Assembly: GCF_016757755.1 (NCBI RefSeq)
Contig: NZ_CP068437.1
Coordinates: 2,170,001-2,234,000, forward strand
Length of the DNA: 64,000 bases
Direction of reading: 5' to 3'
DNA from: Shewanella sp. KX20019
GTDB lineage: Bacteria > Pseudomonadota > Gammaproteobacteria > Enterobacterales > Shewanellaceae
Shown: one piece after another, positions 45,989-53,883 of the stretch
Layout: every line of letters starts with the position of its first letter
Numbering within the stretch: position 1 is the first letter of the stretch
Notes under the pieces: model-generated
What the model saw: the letters and a program-made list of their open reading frames with translations, nothing else
What the model was told of the DNA's origin: nothing
Databases searched by the model: none
Position numbers and translations under genes: made by a program

Positions 45989-48900
45989 GCTTTAGCTCCT
46001 TCAGTTACCACGGCATCTTTTGAGTAATCCTTGCGGTCAAAGAGTGCATAAAGCGCGGGGATCACAACTAGTGTTAGCAATGTTGATAGTGATAGACCAA
46101 ATATCACGGTAATTGCCATTGGTGCTCGGACTTCGCTGCCATCACCCAATCCTAAGGCCATAGGGGATAAACCCAAAGCCGTTGTCATGGTTGTCATGAT
46201 GATTGGACGAAGGCGTGACTGCGCAGCATTTGTTATAGCGGTCAGTTTATCTTGCCCTGATTGACGCAGTTGGTTAATTCTATCAACCAGTACAATGGCG
46301 TTGTTCACTACAATACCGGCAAGCATTATCAGACCAATAAACACCACCACGCTTAGGTGGGTTTGGGTGACATAAAGCCCCAAAATACTGCCACCGACAG
46401 CCATCGGCACTGCGATAAGAATGAGTAAAGGGTGCAATAGCGACTCAAACTGACTTGCCATCACCAGGTAAACCAAGAATACCGCTAACACTAAAGCAAT
46501 CTGTAATGACTGGAATGAGTGTTCCATCTCTTCATTTTGGCCGCCAAAACGCGCCTGAATTGAGGTAGGTAGTGTTTGATCCGCTAAAATTTCTCTAGCA
46601 GTTAACACGGCGTCATTAAGATCACCATAGGCCAAGTTTGCCGAGACAATAGCCACACGTTGTTGGCTAATTCTGTTAATCGCCGATGGGCCTAGTTTGA
46701 GAGTGACGTCAGCTACCGCGCTAAGCGAAATAGGGTGGCTACTGTTTGGGTTGATGATCATCGAATCGATATCACTGATTTGATTACGTTCATCAAGCTC
46801 GCTGCGAACCAGAATATCAACCTTACGATCTCGGACGGTATATTGGCTGGCAACAGTGCCGCCAATACGTTGAGCAATTCGGTTGGCAACCGACGGTGCA
46901 TCCATTCCTAAGGCTGCAAGGCGCTGATGATCAAAACGAATACTTAATTCCGGCTGGCCATCACGTAGGCTGGTATTGATATCGGCAAAGCGGTCAGAGT
47001 CAGATAATGCATCGACTAAGGTATCGGCAGTCGTTTTAAGCTGGGCAAGATCATAGCCCACCAGTTCAATCTCAAGTGGTGTTTTAAAGCTGAATAGTTC
47101 TGGATGCTGGATCTTGGCTTCAAGCTCCGGGATCCTCATTGCTGTGGTACGTAATTTTTGCGTGACGGCATCAAAAGCATCATGGTCGCTAAGTACCACT
47201 TGTAAGCGCCCCCAGTTTTCTCCACCACGTGAAGTATCAGACGTCATTAAGCCGCCGCTACCCGCTTGGCTATAGGCGTGTTTAACATCTGCTCTATCTT
47301 TAATCGAAAGTGCGAGAGTACGCAGTACTCTGTCTGTTTCAGAAACTTCCGTTCCCGGTGGCAGTAGTACTTCAACGTAAAACTCACCTTGGTTCATCGG
47401 AGGAATAAGCTCCATTCCTAAGCTTGGAACTAGCAGGGCTGCACCCGCGGTAATACCCACTGCGATAGATAAGGTTAACACTTTAAATTTTAGGGCTGCA
47501 GCTAACAGGCGATGGTAGCCACGTTCAAGCAAACTATATATCCAGTTAAATGCTGCGCTTAAAGGGCGCATAACCAGTCCAACGATCCACGAAACAGAGC
47601 GGCCTAAAATGAGCGTAAATGCCAATAGCGCACTGGGTATGTAGTTGAATAACAGCACGAAAGGAAATGAAAACACCGTTGCACTGTAGTGCTTAAGTTT
47701 TCCAAGTTTTGTTACGGGTTTTACTTTCTCAGTCTTAGCTAATAGTGGCGGCAGTGTTTTGAAACCCTCACGTGAGGCCAACATCGGGATAGTGGTAAGA
47801 GCCACAAATAGCGATGCTAGCAAAGCAAAAGCAACGGTAAGTGCTTGGTCTGAAAATAGCGCACCTGCAACACCATCAACAAATACTAAGGGTACAAATA
47901 CGGCGAGTGTCGTTAGCGTTGAAGCAAAAATTGCGCCTGAAACCTCTTTAGTTCCTGTCACCGCGGCGTCTAGTTTACTCATGCCTAATGATTTACAGCG
48001 GTCTATATTTTCCAGCACCACAATTGCGTTATCAACGAGTAGGCCGACGGCTAATGCTATACCGCCAAGTGACATGATGTTTAGGCTGATCCCTGCAAAA
48101 TACATCATGTTAAAAGTGGCAATAACAGAGAAGGGGATGGAGATAGAGATGATAAGGGTTGGAATAATATCTCTTAAAAAGAGATAGATAACCAACATTG
48201 ATAATAAACTACCGATGAGTGCTGCGGATGTGACTTCATTAACTGCACTTTCGATAAACTCTGATTGGTCGTAAATGACTTTTAGTTCAGCTTTTGGGCT
48301 ATTTTTGTTGAGATTATTAATCTCATCAGTGACTTTACGCGCCACAGCAACCGTATTGGCATCACCCTCTTTATAAATGGCGAGCTCAATAGACTCTCTG
48401 TCGCCGATACGAGTAATATCGTTACGCTCTTTATGGGCATCAACAATATCAGCTACTTCAAATAGTCGGACTAAAGTTTGTGCATCGCGGTAGATCACAA
48501 TTTGACCTAGCTCTTCAAGTGAGTTGAACTGGTTCAGTGTTCTTACCAAATACTCCTTGTCACCCTGAATCACTTTACCAGCGGAGAGGTTAATGTTCTC
48601 TTCGCTAATGCGAGACCGTATAAGATCGGCGCTGAGATTAAGCTGAGTCAGCATTTGTTGATTGAGTTGAATATGCACTTCCTGCTGCAGTCCGCCTGAA
48701 AGACGAACAGCCGCGACACCTGACAATGACTCAAGCTGACGCTTCAACTCCTCTTCTGCATAAGTACGCATCTGCTTGAGTTCATTCTCAGTTGCAGAAC
48801 TCGCCACATCGGCGCTTGTGCTTGGAATCGATAATGCCAGACGAACGATAGGGTCCAAATTTGGGTTAAATCGCAGTAGTAGGGGCTTTTTCACATCCAA

Positions 48901-49254
48901 TGGCAATTCAATGGTGTCGAGTTTTTCTCGTACATCAAGGCTGGCCATATCCATATCGGTACCCCATTCAAACTCGAGCACTACATCCGACATTCCTGAG
49001 CGAGAAATAGAATTAATCTTACGTAAGCCTTTAACGATACCAGCGGCTTCCTCAATCGGTTTAGAGACCAGTTGTTCAACTTCAACTGGCGCCGCTCCGA
49101 TATATTGGGTGCGTATGGTAATGGTTGGATAGCTTAAATCAGGAAGTAGTTTTACTGCTAAGCGTGAAAAACCAACCATGCCAAAAAGAATGACAGCAAA
49201 CATGAACATCCACACTGTAACAGGTCGGTTTACCGAGGTTTTTATTATTGACAT
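45985..49254 (-). CDS. RND efflux permease, first subunit
   Basis: A 1089-residue AcrB/HAE1-type transporter starting MSIIKTSVNRPVTVWMF. The proton-relay motif GGIALAVGLLVDNAIVVLE lies near 400, and the second-half equivalent IGLIMLAGIVVNNAIVLVD near 985. A stretch of about 60 extra residues (about 520-590, with VKPVTKLGKLKHYSATVF) between the two halves makes it longer than usual. ATG 49254 has GGGAG upstream; the frame from 49287 adds no conserved residues. It lies 17 bases downstream of the fusion-protein gene and overlaps the next permease. Confidence 0.9.
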   Translation of the reverse strand: MSIIKTSVNRPVTVWMFMFAVILFGMVGFSRLAVKLLPDLSYPTITIRTQYIGAAPVEVEQLVSKPIEEAAGIVKGLRKINSISRSGMSDVVLEFEWGTDMDMASLDVREKLDTIELPLDVKKPLLLRFNPNLDPIVRLALSIPSTSADVASSATENELKQMRTYAEEELKRQLESLSGVAAVRLSGGLQQEVHIQLNQQMLTQLNLSADLIRSRISEENINLSAGKVIQGDKEYLVRTLNQFNSLEELGQIVIYRDAQTLVRLFEVADIVDAHKERNDITRIGDRESIELAIYKEGDANTVAVARKVTDEINNLNKNSPKAELKVIYDQSEFIESAVNEVTSAALIGSLLSMLVIYLFLRDIIPTLIISISIPFSVIATFNMMYFAGISLNIMSLGGIALAVGLLVDNAIVVLENIDRCKSLGMSKLDAAVTGTKEVSGAIFASTLTTLAVFVPLVFVDGVAGALFSDQALTVAFALLASLFVALTTIPMLASREGFKTLPPLLAKTEKVKPVTKLGKLKHYSATVFSFPFVLLFNYIPSALLAFTLILGRSVSWIVGLVMRPLSAAFNWIYSLLERGYHRLLAAALKFKVLTLSIAVGITAGAALLVPSLGMELIPPMNQGEFYVEVLLPPGTEVSETDRVLRTLALSIKDRADVKHAYSQAGSGGLMTSDTSRGGENWGRLQVVLSDHDAFDAVTQKLRTTAMRIPELEAKIQHPELFSFKTPLEIELVGYDLAQLKTTADTLVDALSDSDRFADINTSLRDGQPELSIRFDHQRLAALGMDAPSVANRIAQRIGGTVASQYTVRDRKVDILVRSELDERNQISDIDSMIINPNSSHPISLSAVADVTLKLGPSAINRISQQRVAIVSANLAYGDLNDAVLTAREILADQTLPTSIQARFGGQNEEMEHSFQSLQIALVLAVFLVYLVMASQFESLLHPLLILIAVPMAVGGSILGLYVTQTHLSVVVFIGLIMLAGIVVNNAIVLVDRINQLRQSGQDKLTAITNAAQSRLRPIIMTTMTTALGLSPMALGLGDGSEVRAPMAITVIFGLSLSTLLTLVVIPALYALFDRKDYSKDAVVTEGAKA

Positions 49255-49270
49255 AACGCTTGCTCCCGGT

Positions 49271-50332
49271 CTACTTGGCTGATGCAATATCTAAAGAGCT
49301 AATCACTTCAACCAGTGATTGATCTTTAAGATTCTGATGACCACGGATAACGATCTGCTCGCCTGATTCGATACCTGCAACGACTTCTACCGTATCTGCT
49401 TCGCGATAACCCAGTGTTACGGTGCGGCGATTAGCATTGGTTCCATCAATAACATACAAGGCAAACTCATTGTCTTGATTCACCAGTGCATTATAAGGGA
49501 CAGTGATGACATCATTATGGGTATCGTATCTAAGCTCCACTCGGGTAAACATACCAGCTTTTAAAGTGGCCTTTTGGTTCGGCACTGACAGTGTCACTTT
49601 AAAGGTACCGCTTTGGGCATCAACAATAGGGCTTATGCGTAACACCGTCGCGTGAGTGGTATCTTGGGTATGCTTATTGGCAAAAATCTGTGCGTCTTGT
49701 CCTAAACGAAGATGCTGTAGTTGCTGCTCAGGCAGATGCACAATCCCGTATAGCTCGTCTTGATTAACGATATAGAACAGTTCGTCGAACTCTTTGGCCA
49801 TATTGCCAGACTTTACAAAGCGAGTTGCGACAACGCCTTCAATCGGTGAACGGATCATGCTTTCCTGCACATATAGTGCAGCTAGATCGCGCTTAGCGAT
49901 TGCGGCTTGAAGGTTATATTCGAGTTTAGCCATCGAGTCGGCACTAAAAAACTCCTTATTGCTGATTTTTTTCAGACGATTAAGTTCTTGTTCAATAATC
50001 TCGACTTCAGCTTGTGAGCGGTCTAAATCAAATTTTTGTCTTTTTGAATCGATAACGGCAAGGAGTTGACCTTTAGTTACGCGATCACCCTCTTCAACAT
50101 TGATTGATTGAATAAGCCCAGCAACACGGGTAACCACTTTCGCTTCCTCTGGCGCTTCAAGGGTAGCTGTGGTGCTATAAAATGAGGATACATCACCTTG
50201 GATCACCGTTGTCGTCTCCACTGGGATGGCATATTTTTCCTCCTCTTTAATCTCTTCTTCCGCGCCACAGGCGCTCAATAGTGCTACAAGCAGAATAGGT
50301 AGGATGATTTTCTTGTTGTTGAGTGCTTCCAT
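49271..50332 (-). CDS. RND efflux membrane fusion lipoprotein
   Basis: A 353-residue periplasmic adaptor: lipoprotein signal with lipobox LLSAC (Cys near 22), an acidic linker (EEEIKEEEKY), a lipoyl-like half (VTRVAGLIQSINVEEGDRVTKGQLLAVID), a coiled-coil hairpin (about 110-150), the second lipoyl half (IRSPIEGVVATRFVKSGN), and beta-barrel and membrane-proximal domains. It is first in the operon and should link the two permeases to an outer-membrane channel; no TolC-like gene is in the operon, so a shared channel is expected. Confidence 0.9.
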   Translation of the reverse strand: MEALNNKKIILPILLVALLSACGAEEEIKEEEKYAIPVETTTVIQGDVSSFYSTTATLEAPEEAKVVTRVAGLIQSINVEEGDRVTKGQLLAVIDSKRQKFDLDRSQAEVEIIEQELNRLKKISNKEFFSADSMAKLEYNLQAAIAKRDLAALYVQESMIRSPIEGVVATRFVKSGNMAKEFDELFYIVNQDELYGIVHLPEQQLQHLRLGQDAQIFANKHTQDTTHATVLRISPIVDAQSGTFKVTLSVPNQKATLKAGMFTRVELRYDTHNDVITVPYNALVNQDNEFALYVIDGTNANRRTVTLGYREADTVEVVAGIESGEQIVIRGHQNLKDQSLVEVISSLDIASAK

Positions 50333-51509
50333 GTCTATAAACCCATTTAAGTTATTTCATTAACGCTTAATAAGCATTATGTGTGCCAAAAGTAGTATCT
50401 GTTTGTATACAATGACTTAGGTTGGCAGTGGCTTAGTATGTTGGTGTTTTTGATAAAAAGTGTAGCGGAAAGGTTTAATTGTTGCGGTTTTTAACAATAT
50501 GTGGCGAAACTTGTTTCTAGCGAGTTTCAGCAGTATCTACATAAACGCTCGCTTCGCCCGTTCTTGTAATCAAAAGTAGAGCCAAGGGGAAAAGCGCTTG
50601 CGCCCGCTCTTGATTTCATAAGAGTCAATCCCTCAGCGCCCCGGCAAAATTTAAACAGCGAAATTTCCAACGGGAAAGATTGGCGTGTTCTGCTGGCTAT
50701 AAGGAGTGGTGACTTTTTTGGTTTTAAATTAAGAACTAAAATGCTGAGAGTTTGCGCTTTTATAACTCAGTGCAGATTCGGCTGAGGCCGTCGAAAACAG
50801 GCCAATTCTGTTCCATACAGAATCTGGCATTTCCTCTGTCCTTGGAGGTCAGATGATTTCGTTGAGGCTTCAGGGACCCTTTCTTTTATAAAGAGTTGCG
50901 GCGAGCCTCAGTAGCGACTGCACATACGGTCGTTCATTCACATCTGACCCAACGGGATATGGGAAATGTCGTTCTAATGTCGGGAGCATCATCGACCATG
51001 TGATCACGACATTCGGACATCCTGTCCAGCACCTGCTGCAAGCAATTGGAACCAATTCGGGCAGCAGCTAACGCATTTATGCCCCTTTATGTGTTATCTC
51101 CAGTAATTTGTCCTATGCAACACTGGCCTCTTTGTAATACTTTTTCTCATCAGTCGGAAAGGTATGGGTTCCGTCTAGCGAGAACCTTTTAGTTAACCAA
51201 TGCTTGTACTTTTATACAGTAGTATCGGTTTTGTGCGGTTAATCTCTAAATTTTGCGCAATCAGTTCACGGTTTGCTATTGAGTGAAAAGAGAAAGTGGC
51301 GTAAATTCAGTAAGATGTAAGTGTGCGTTCATGAAAAGTTCAGATAACCGGAAAGCAAAGTGTGCGACTCACTTTTCTCCCTAGGTGTATTGGATACAAT
51401 CTTAAGCGTAAATGTTTAATGAGCTGTTATTAATGATTTTTTCAGACTTTTTACTGTGCACGCTTTTTCAACATGGCCTGGCAAAACGCGCACGCCGTAT
51501 ATTAAAATG
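50333..51509. other. Long gene-poor region left of the cassette array
   Basis: About 1.2 kb without a gene I can support. The only frame of note (minus, 50870-51055) has odd composition and no homology I recognise. The segment 50799-50845, read on the minus strand, matches 53395-53440 over AAGGAC-xx-AGGAAATGCC, followed by a hairpin in each case, so it is a dispersed repeat. Other inverted repeats: GAGGCT/AGCCTC at about 50863-50910 and TAACGCAT/ATGTGTTA at 51069-51095. I looked for integron-integrase motifs on the minus strand in parts of the region and saw none. Confidence 0.45.
50799..50845 (-). repeat. Dispersed hairpin repeat, copy 1
   Basis: On the minus strand this reads CAAGGACAGAGGAAATGCCA followed by a hairpin (ATTCTGT/ACAGAAT) and TGGCC. 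Copy 2 at 53395-53440 on the plus strand has the same 20 bases with two changes, and a different hairpin sequence in the same place. Confidence 0.65.
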
Positions 51510-51530
51510 TTAGCTGTACAAGGAGTTACA

Positions 51531-51917
51531 TTGAGCATTGTTAAACAATCAAGCCTATTTACCATATTCCTGATCGTTTTCGGTTTTTTACTCCGCTACT
51601 ATTCTGTTTATAGTTCAGGTTCTAATATTAGTACTTTTGGTGTTGCCTTAAGTGTATTGGTAGCTGGTTTAATCGGTGGCGTAGGCTTCTTTCTAGGCCA
51701 ACTAATAATAAAAGAATCACTAGCTATTAAAAATTTAGCATTATCATCAATTTTTGTTTTCTTTATGGCACATAATCTAAGTAATTTATTAGGCTTGTAC
51801 CAGATATCATGGTTCGCATACACAGGTGTTCTTTTTTCTATAGCATTTGTAACAGCATTACGCGCTCCAAAAATGTTTAACAAAAGTCAAAGTACAGCTA
51901 ACAAGTCTCTAAATTAA
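51531..51917 (+). CDS. Cassette 1: small four-helix membrane protein, unknown
   Basis: A 128-residue hydrophobic protein with helices at about 8-24, 36-60, 66-86 and 92-113 and a short polar C-terminus (KSQSTANKSLN). TTG 51531 is the start because AGGAG lies five bases upstream; the longer frame from 51456 would cross the cassette junction. The last codons and stop lie inside the attC site, as is common in cassettes. I do not recognise the family. The low GC content is unlike the neighbouring efflux genes. Confidence 0.75.
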   Translation: MSIVKQSSLFTIFLIVFGFLLRYYSVYSSGSNISTFGVALSVLVAGLIGGVGFFLGQLIIKESLAIKNLALSSIFVFFMAHNLSNLLGLYQISWFAYTGVLFSIAFVTALRAPKMFNKSQSTANKSLN

Positions 51918-51996
51918 GACTCACCAAGGCTGTCATGCCATTTGCTGAGCAAATCGCCCGCCAGCACATGGCTCACTTATTAGAGGGGCGTTATAC
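51896..51996 (+). other. attC site of cassette 1
   Basis: R'' AGCTAAC at 51896-51902, then CTCTAAATTAAG pairing imperfectly with CTTATTAGAG, a folded centre (ATTTGCTGAGCAAAT), and the right end GGGGCG followed by TTATAC, with the crossover after G51990. Confidence 0.8.
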
Positions 51997-52010
51997 ATCA
52001 AGGATAGTCC

Positions 52011-52403
52011 ATGTCAGTGTTTGAGATACCTAGGTATAAAGAAAATCCAATTTATCTTTTTTTTGAGTCCTACATCTTAAATACATTAGGTTTTGTTAGC
52101 TCAGATAGATATAAACAAATTCAAGAAATGAACATCCAAAAAGTTTTTGATTCATCTCATTCTGATTGGCCTTTGGTTGTTGAAGAAGTATTAGATCTAT
52201 CCGACACAATTCATATTGCTATTAAGCACTTGTGGCTGAAAAATAGGGAGTACTATTATGAGTCCGAAGAAGGGTACTTAGCTTTTGCTCAAGACTTCAC
52301 TGACAACTACATGAAAGCTGAGTCTGAAATAGATATTTGGACTAAAGAAAGCTTAGCGTTTGCTATTACATACATAAACAGCAGTGGTGAATTTGATGTA
52401 TAA
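52011..52403 (+). CDS. Cassette 2: soluble acidic protein, unknown
   Basis: A 130-residue protein without signal peptide or membrane segment, rich in Glu, Asp, Tyr and Phe (YYYESEEGYLAFAQDF). ATG 52011 follows AAGGATAGTCC. The start is 20 bases from the cassette boundary and the stop TAA lies within the R'' box of the attC. I do not recognise the family. Such compact acidic proteins are common cassette products, some of them antitoxins or immunity proteins, but nothing here shows this. Confidence 0.75.
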   Translation: MSVFEIPRYKENPIYLFFESYILNTLGFVSSDRYKQIQEMNIQKVFDSSHSDWPLVVEEVLDLSDTIHIAIKHLWLKNREYYYESEEGYLAFAQDFTDNYMKAESEIDIWTKESLAFAITYINSSGEFDV

Positions 52404-52499
52404 CAAGCGCCTAAACTCCGACAATGTTATGTTGTCATGGTTTTGGCAAACAACGCAAAAAGCCATGCCAACACATTGCGTGTTAGGCGGGCGTTATGT
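52398..52499 (+). other. attC site of cassette 2
   Basis: The clearest of the three. R'' GTATAAC, then GCGCCTAA facing TTAGGCGGGCG with one extra G, CAATG facing CATTG, and TGTTG/CCAACA in the centre. The right end TTAGGCGGGCGTTAT is the same as that of Vibrio cholerae repeat (VCR) sites as I recall them. Confidence 0.9.
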
Positions 52500-52527
52500 G
52501 TTTAATTAAGTTTCGAGTAAAGATTTT

Positions 52528-53037
52528 ATGATTGAGTGGTTTGTTAAAACTTTTGGGACAGCGGCACAGCAAGCGACACTATTCTCGATTTGTGTTTCAA
52601 CCTTACTCGCGGTGTCCCTATTACTTTTAAACCAATGGTTTAGCAAGCGAAAAGACAATAGGAATCTTCGCATCGTAAAACTGGAAGAGTTTGCGGCTGC
52701 GATTTATTCATATGAAAGACTTTGCTTTGATATCTTATCTCGTCTTTACAATCATCCTCCTACAGATCAAAAGACAATAGACAAAATGGTTGAAAGCGTC
52801 GAGCTTTCTGACAGAATTGAAATGTTATCAACTCTCTATTTCCCAAATATTCCATTTGAGCCAAAGACAACACAATCAATAGTTTACAAAGTACATCGTC
52901 AGTTTGACATTTTGGAATTGAATAACAAAACAAACCCTAAAACTTATGTATCTTACAAAGATGCAACTGAGCAAATAAAAGAGACTCTTACAGATTTAAA
53001 GTCGTCAGTTAAGCAAGAAATGGGAAAACACACATAA
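52528..53037 (+). CDS. Cassette 3: single-pass membrane protein, unknown
   Basis: A 169-residue protein with one helix near the N-terminus (about 16-37) and a basic stop-transfer segment (FSKRKDNRN). A helical cytoplasmic domain follows, with a C-terminal coiled-coil-like stretch (TEQIKETLTDLKSSVKQ). ATG 52528 has only a weak GAGTAAAG upstream. The stop lies in the R'' box of the third attC. The family is not recognised. Confidence 0.75.
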   Translation: MIEWFVKTFGTAAQQATLFSICVSTLLAVSLLLLNQWFSKRKDNRNLRIVKLEEFAAAIYSYERLCFDILSRLYNHPPTDQKTIDKMVESVELSDRIEMLSTLYFPNIPFEPKTTQSIVYKVHRQFDILELNNKTNPKTYVSYKDATEQIKETLTDLKSSVKQEMGKHT

Positions 53038-53078
53038 CAAATTGCTTAAGTCTGATTCGTATTAGCAAGGCGTTATCC
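53032..53078 (+). other. attC site of cassette 3, short form
   Basis: R'' ACATAAC at 53032-53038, then TTGCTTAA facing TTAGCAAGGCG, with the crossover before TTATCC at 53073. Only about 47 bases long, shorter than usual, so it may have lost its centre. No GGATAAC box is found downstream to mark a fourth cassette. Confidence 0.7.
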
Positions 53079-53130
53079 GATTGCAATACTTTCCCTAATG
53101 CCAAAAGTCATTTTCAGAGCTTTAGCACTA

Positions 53131-53355
53131 ACTCCCTTCTGTCCAGAAGCGTGTCAGGCGGTACATTGAAACTTGCTGGCAGAGCATGTGCTGTGGGGCG
53201 TGCAAGCTTCTAAATCACGGATGATTTAGCAGAGCCTACATGGACGTACTTGTGGCGGCTTGCTAGGACACAGGGCGCATGCTCTGCTATTTCAATATGG
53301 CCTGATAATTTTAGACTTAAAGGCACTGGGATCCAGCCCAGAAGCTTCACTCGGC
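53131..53355. repeat. Structured intergenic repeat, copy A
   Basis: About 225 bases that recur as copy B. Hairpin 1 is ACTCCCTTCTG/CAGAAGCGTGT. An outer stem GCAGAGCATG (53179-53188) pairs with CATGCTCTGC (53278-53287). It encloses GCAAGC/GCTTGC (53202-53207 and 53258-53263), which encloses hairpin CTAAATC/GATTTAG (53210-53229). The segment CAGAGCCTACATGGA is shared with copy B. Confidence 0.8.
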
Positions 53356-53394
53356 AATTGCTCCTTGCATTGCTCTACCTCCTGAATCTGAATT

Positions 53395-53440
53395 ACAAGG
53401 ACGTAGGAAATGCCATTGTTGTTGGAACTATCAACGGCCA
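53395..53440 (+). repeat. Dispersed hairpin repeat, copy 2
   Basis: Plus-strand counterpart of 50799-50845, with the conserved AAGGACGTAGGAAATGCCA followed by a short GTTG/CAAC hairpin and GGCC. Confidence 0.6.
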
Positions 53441-53486
53441 TTCAGTCGCGGGATGACGAATCTGGGTCAGATTTTAGACGTAAACT

Positions 53487-53710
53487 AGCTCGTTTCTGTC
53501 CAGAAATGAGCTAGACGCTACTCTGAACTCGCTGGCAGAGCATCTGCTTTGGAACGTGCAAGCTTCTGAAAAAGGGATTTTTCAGCAGAGCCTACATGGA
53601 GGTATTCACGGCGGCTTGCAAAGGAACATAGTGGATGAGCTGCTTTCCATTATAAGTAGATATTTTAGGTAATGGCACTAGATCCCGGCTCAGAAGCCTT
53701 GCCGGGATGA
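53487..53710. repeat. Structured intergenic repeat, copy B
   Basis: Same plan as copy A with changed but still pairing stems. Hairpin 1 is AGCTCGTTTCTG/CAGAAATGAGCT, perfect apart from one G-T pair. The outer stem is GCAGAGCATC/GATGAGCTGC, the enclosed stem GCAAGC/GCTTGC, and the inner hairpin CTGAAAAA/TTTTTCAG with loop GGGA. It ends with an 8-base stem ATCCCGGC/GCCGGGAT (about 53681-53708). A partial third copy of hairpin 1 follows at 53743-53770. Confidence 0.8.
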
Positions 53711-53820
53711 CTCCCAATTATTCCCAAGTTGTTCTGCTAAGCTATCTCATTTCTGTCCTAGAGTGAGTTAAGCGTTGATAAAACTGATGGTAAAGGGAGG
53801 ACATACTTTGTCAGCCAATA

Positions 53821-53848
53821 AAAAAGGCACTCAATGAGTGCCTTTTAG
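53821..53848. terminator. Terminator of gltA
   Basis: AAAAGGCACTC pairs perfectly with GAGTGCCTTTT around the loop AAT, 38 bases past the gltA stop on the minus strand. Confidence 0.88.
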
Positions 53849-53883
53849 TATTCTATCTAAAGTTCAACGACTAACTTGGGTAG

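Larger units (their letters stand above)
51510..53072 (+). mobile_element. Array of three integron-type gene cassettes without integrase
   Basis: Three units, 51510-51990, 51991-52493 and 52494-53072. Each has one rightward ORF whose stop lies in or next to an attC-like inverted repeat. At each boundary the sequence is G followed by TTA (the recombination point). For each unit the R'' box equals the reverse complement of G plus its own first six bases: AGCTAAC/GTTAGCT, GTATAAC/GTTATAC and ACATAAC/GTTATGT. Three exact 7-base matches are hard to explain by chance. No tyrosine recombinase gene is in the window, so this is a cassette cluster lacking an integrase (CALIN type). Confidence 0.88.

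Noticed and set aside
47759..48187. A 142-codon plus-strand frame inside the RND permease gene
   Set aside because: It is antisense to a well-conserved transporter core; Ser/Thr/Ala-rich make-up is typical of an opposite-strand shadow.
50870..51055. A 61-codon minus-strand frame that might be an integrase remnant
   Set aside because: Translated motifs do not resemble tyrosine recombinases, and the sequence has many inverted repeats typical of intergenic DNA.
51066..51100. AGCTAAC with a small inverted repeat, resembling a mini attC
   Set aside because: Too short to fold as an attC, with no ORF-containing unit attached; probably chance, though it shares the box of cassette 1.
53250..53456. 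A 68-codon frame crossing the structured repeat
   Set aside because: It runs through paired stems shared with the other copy, and the frame is not kept in that copy.
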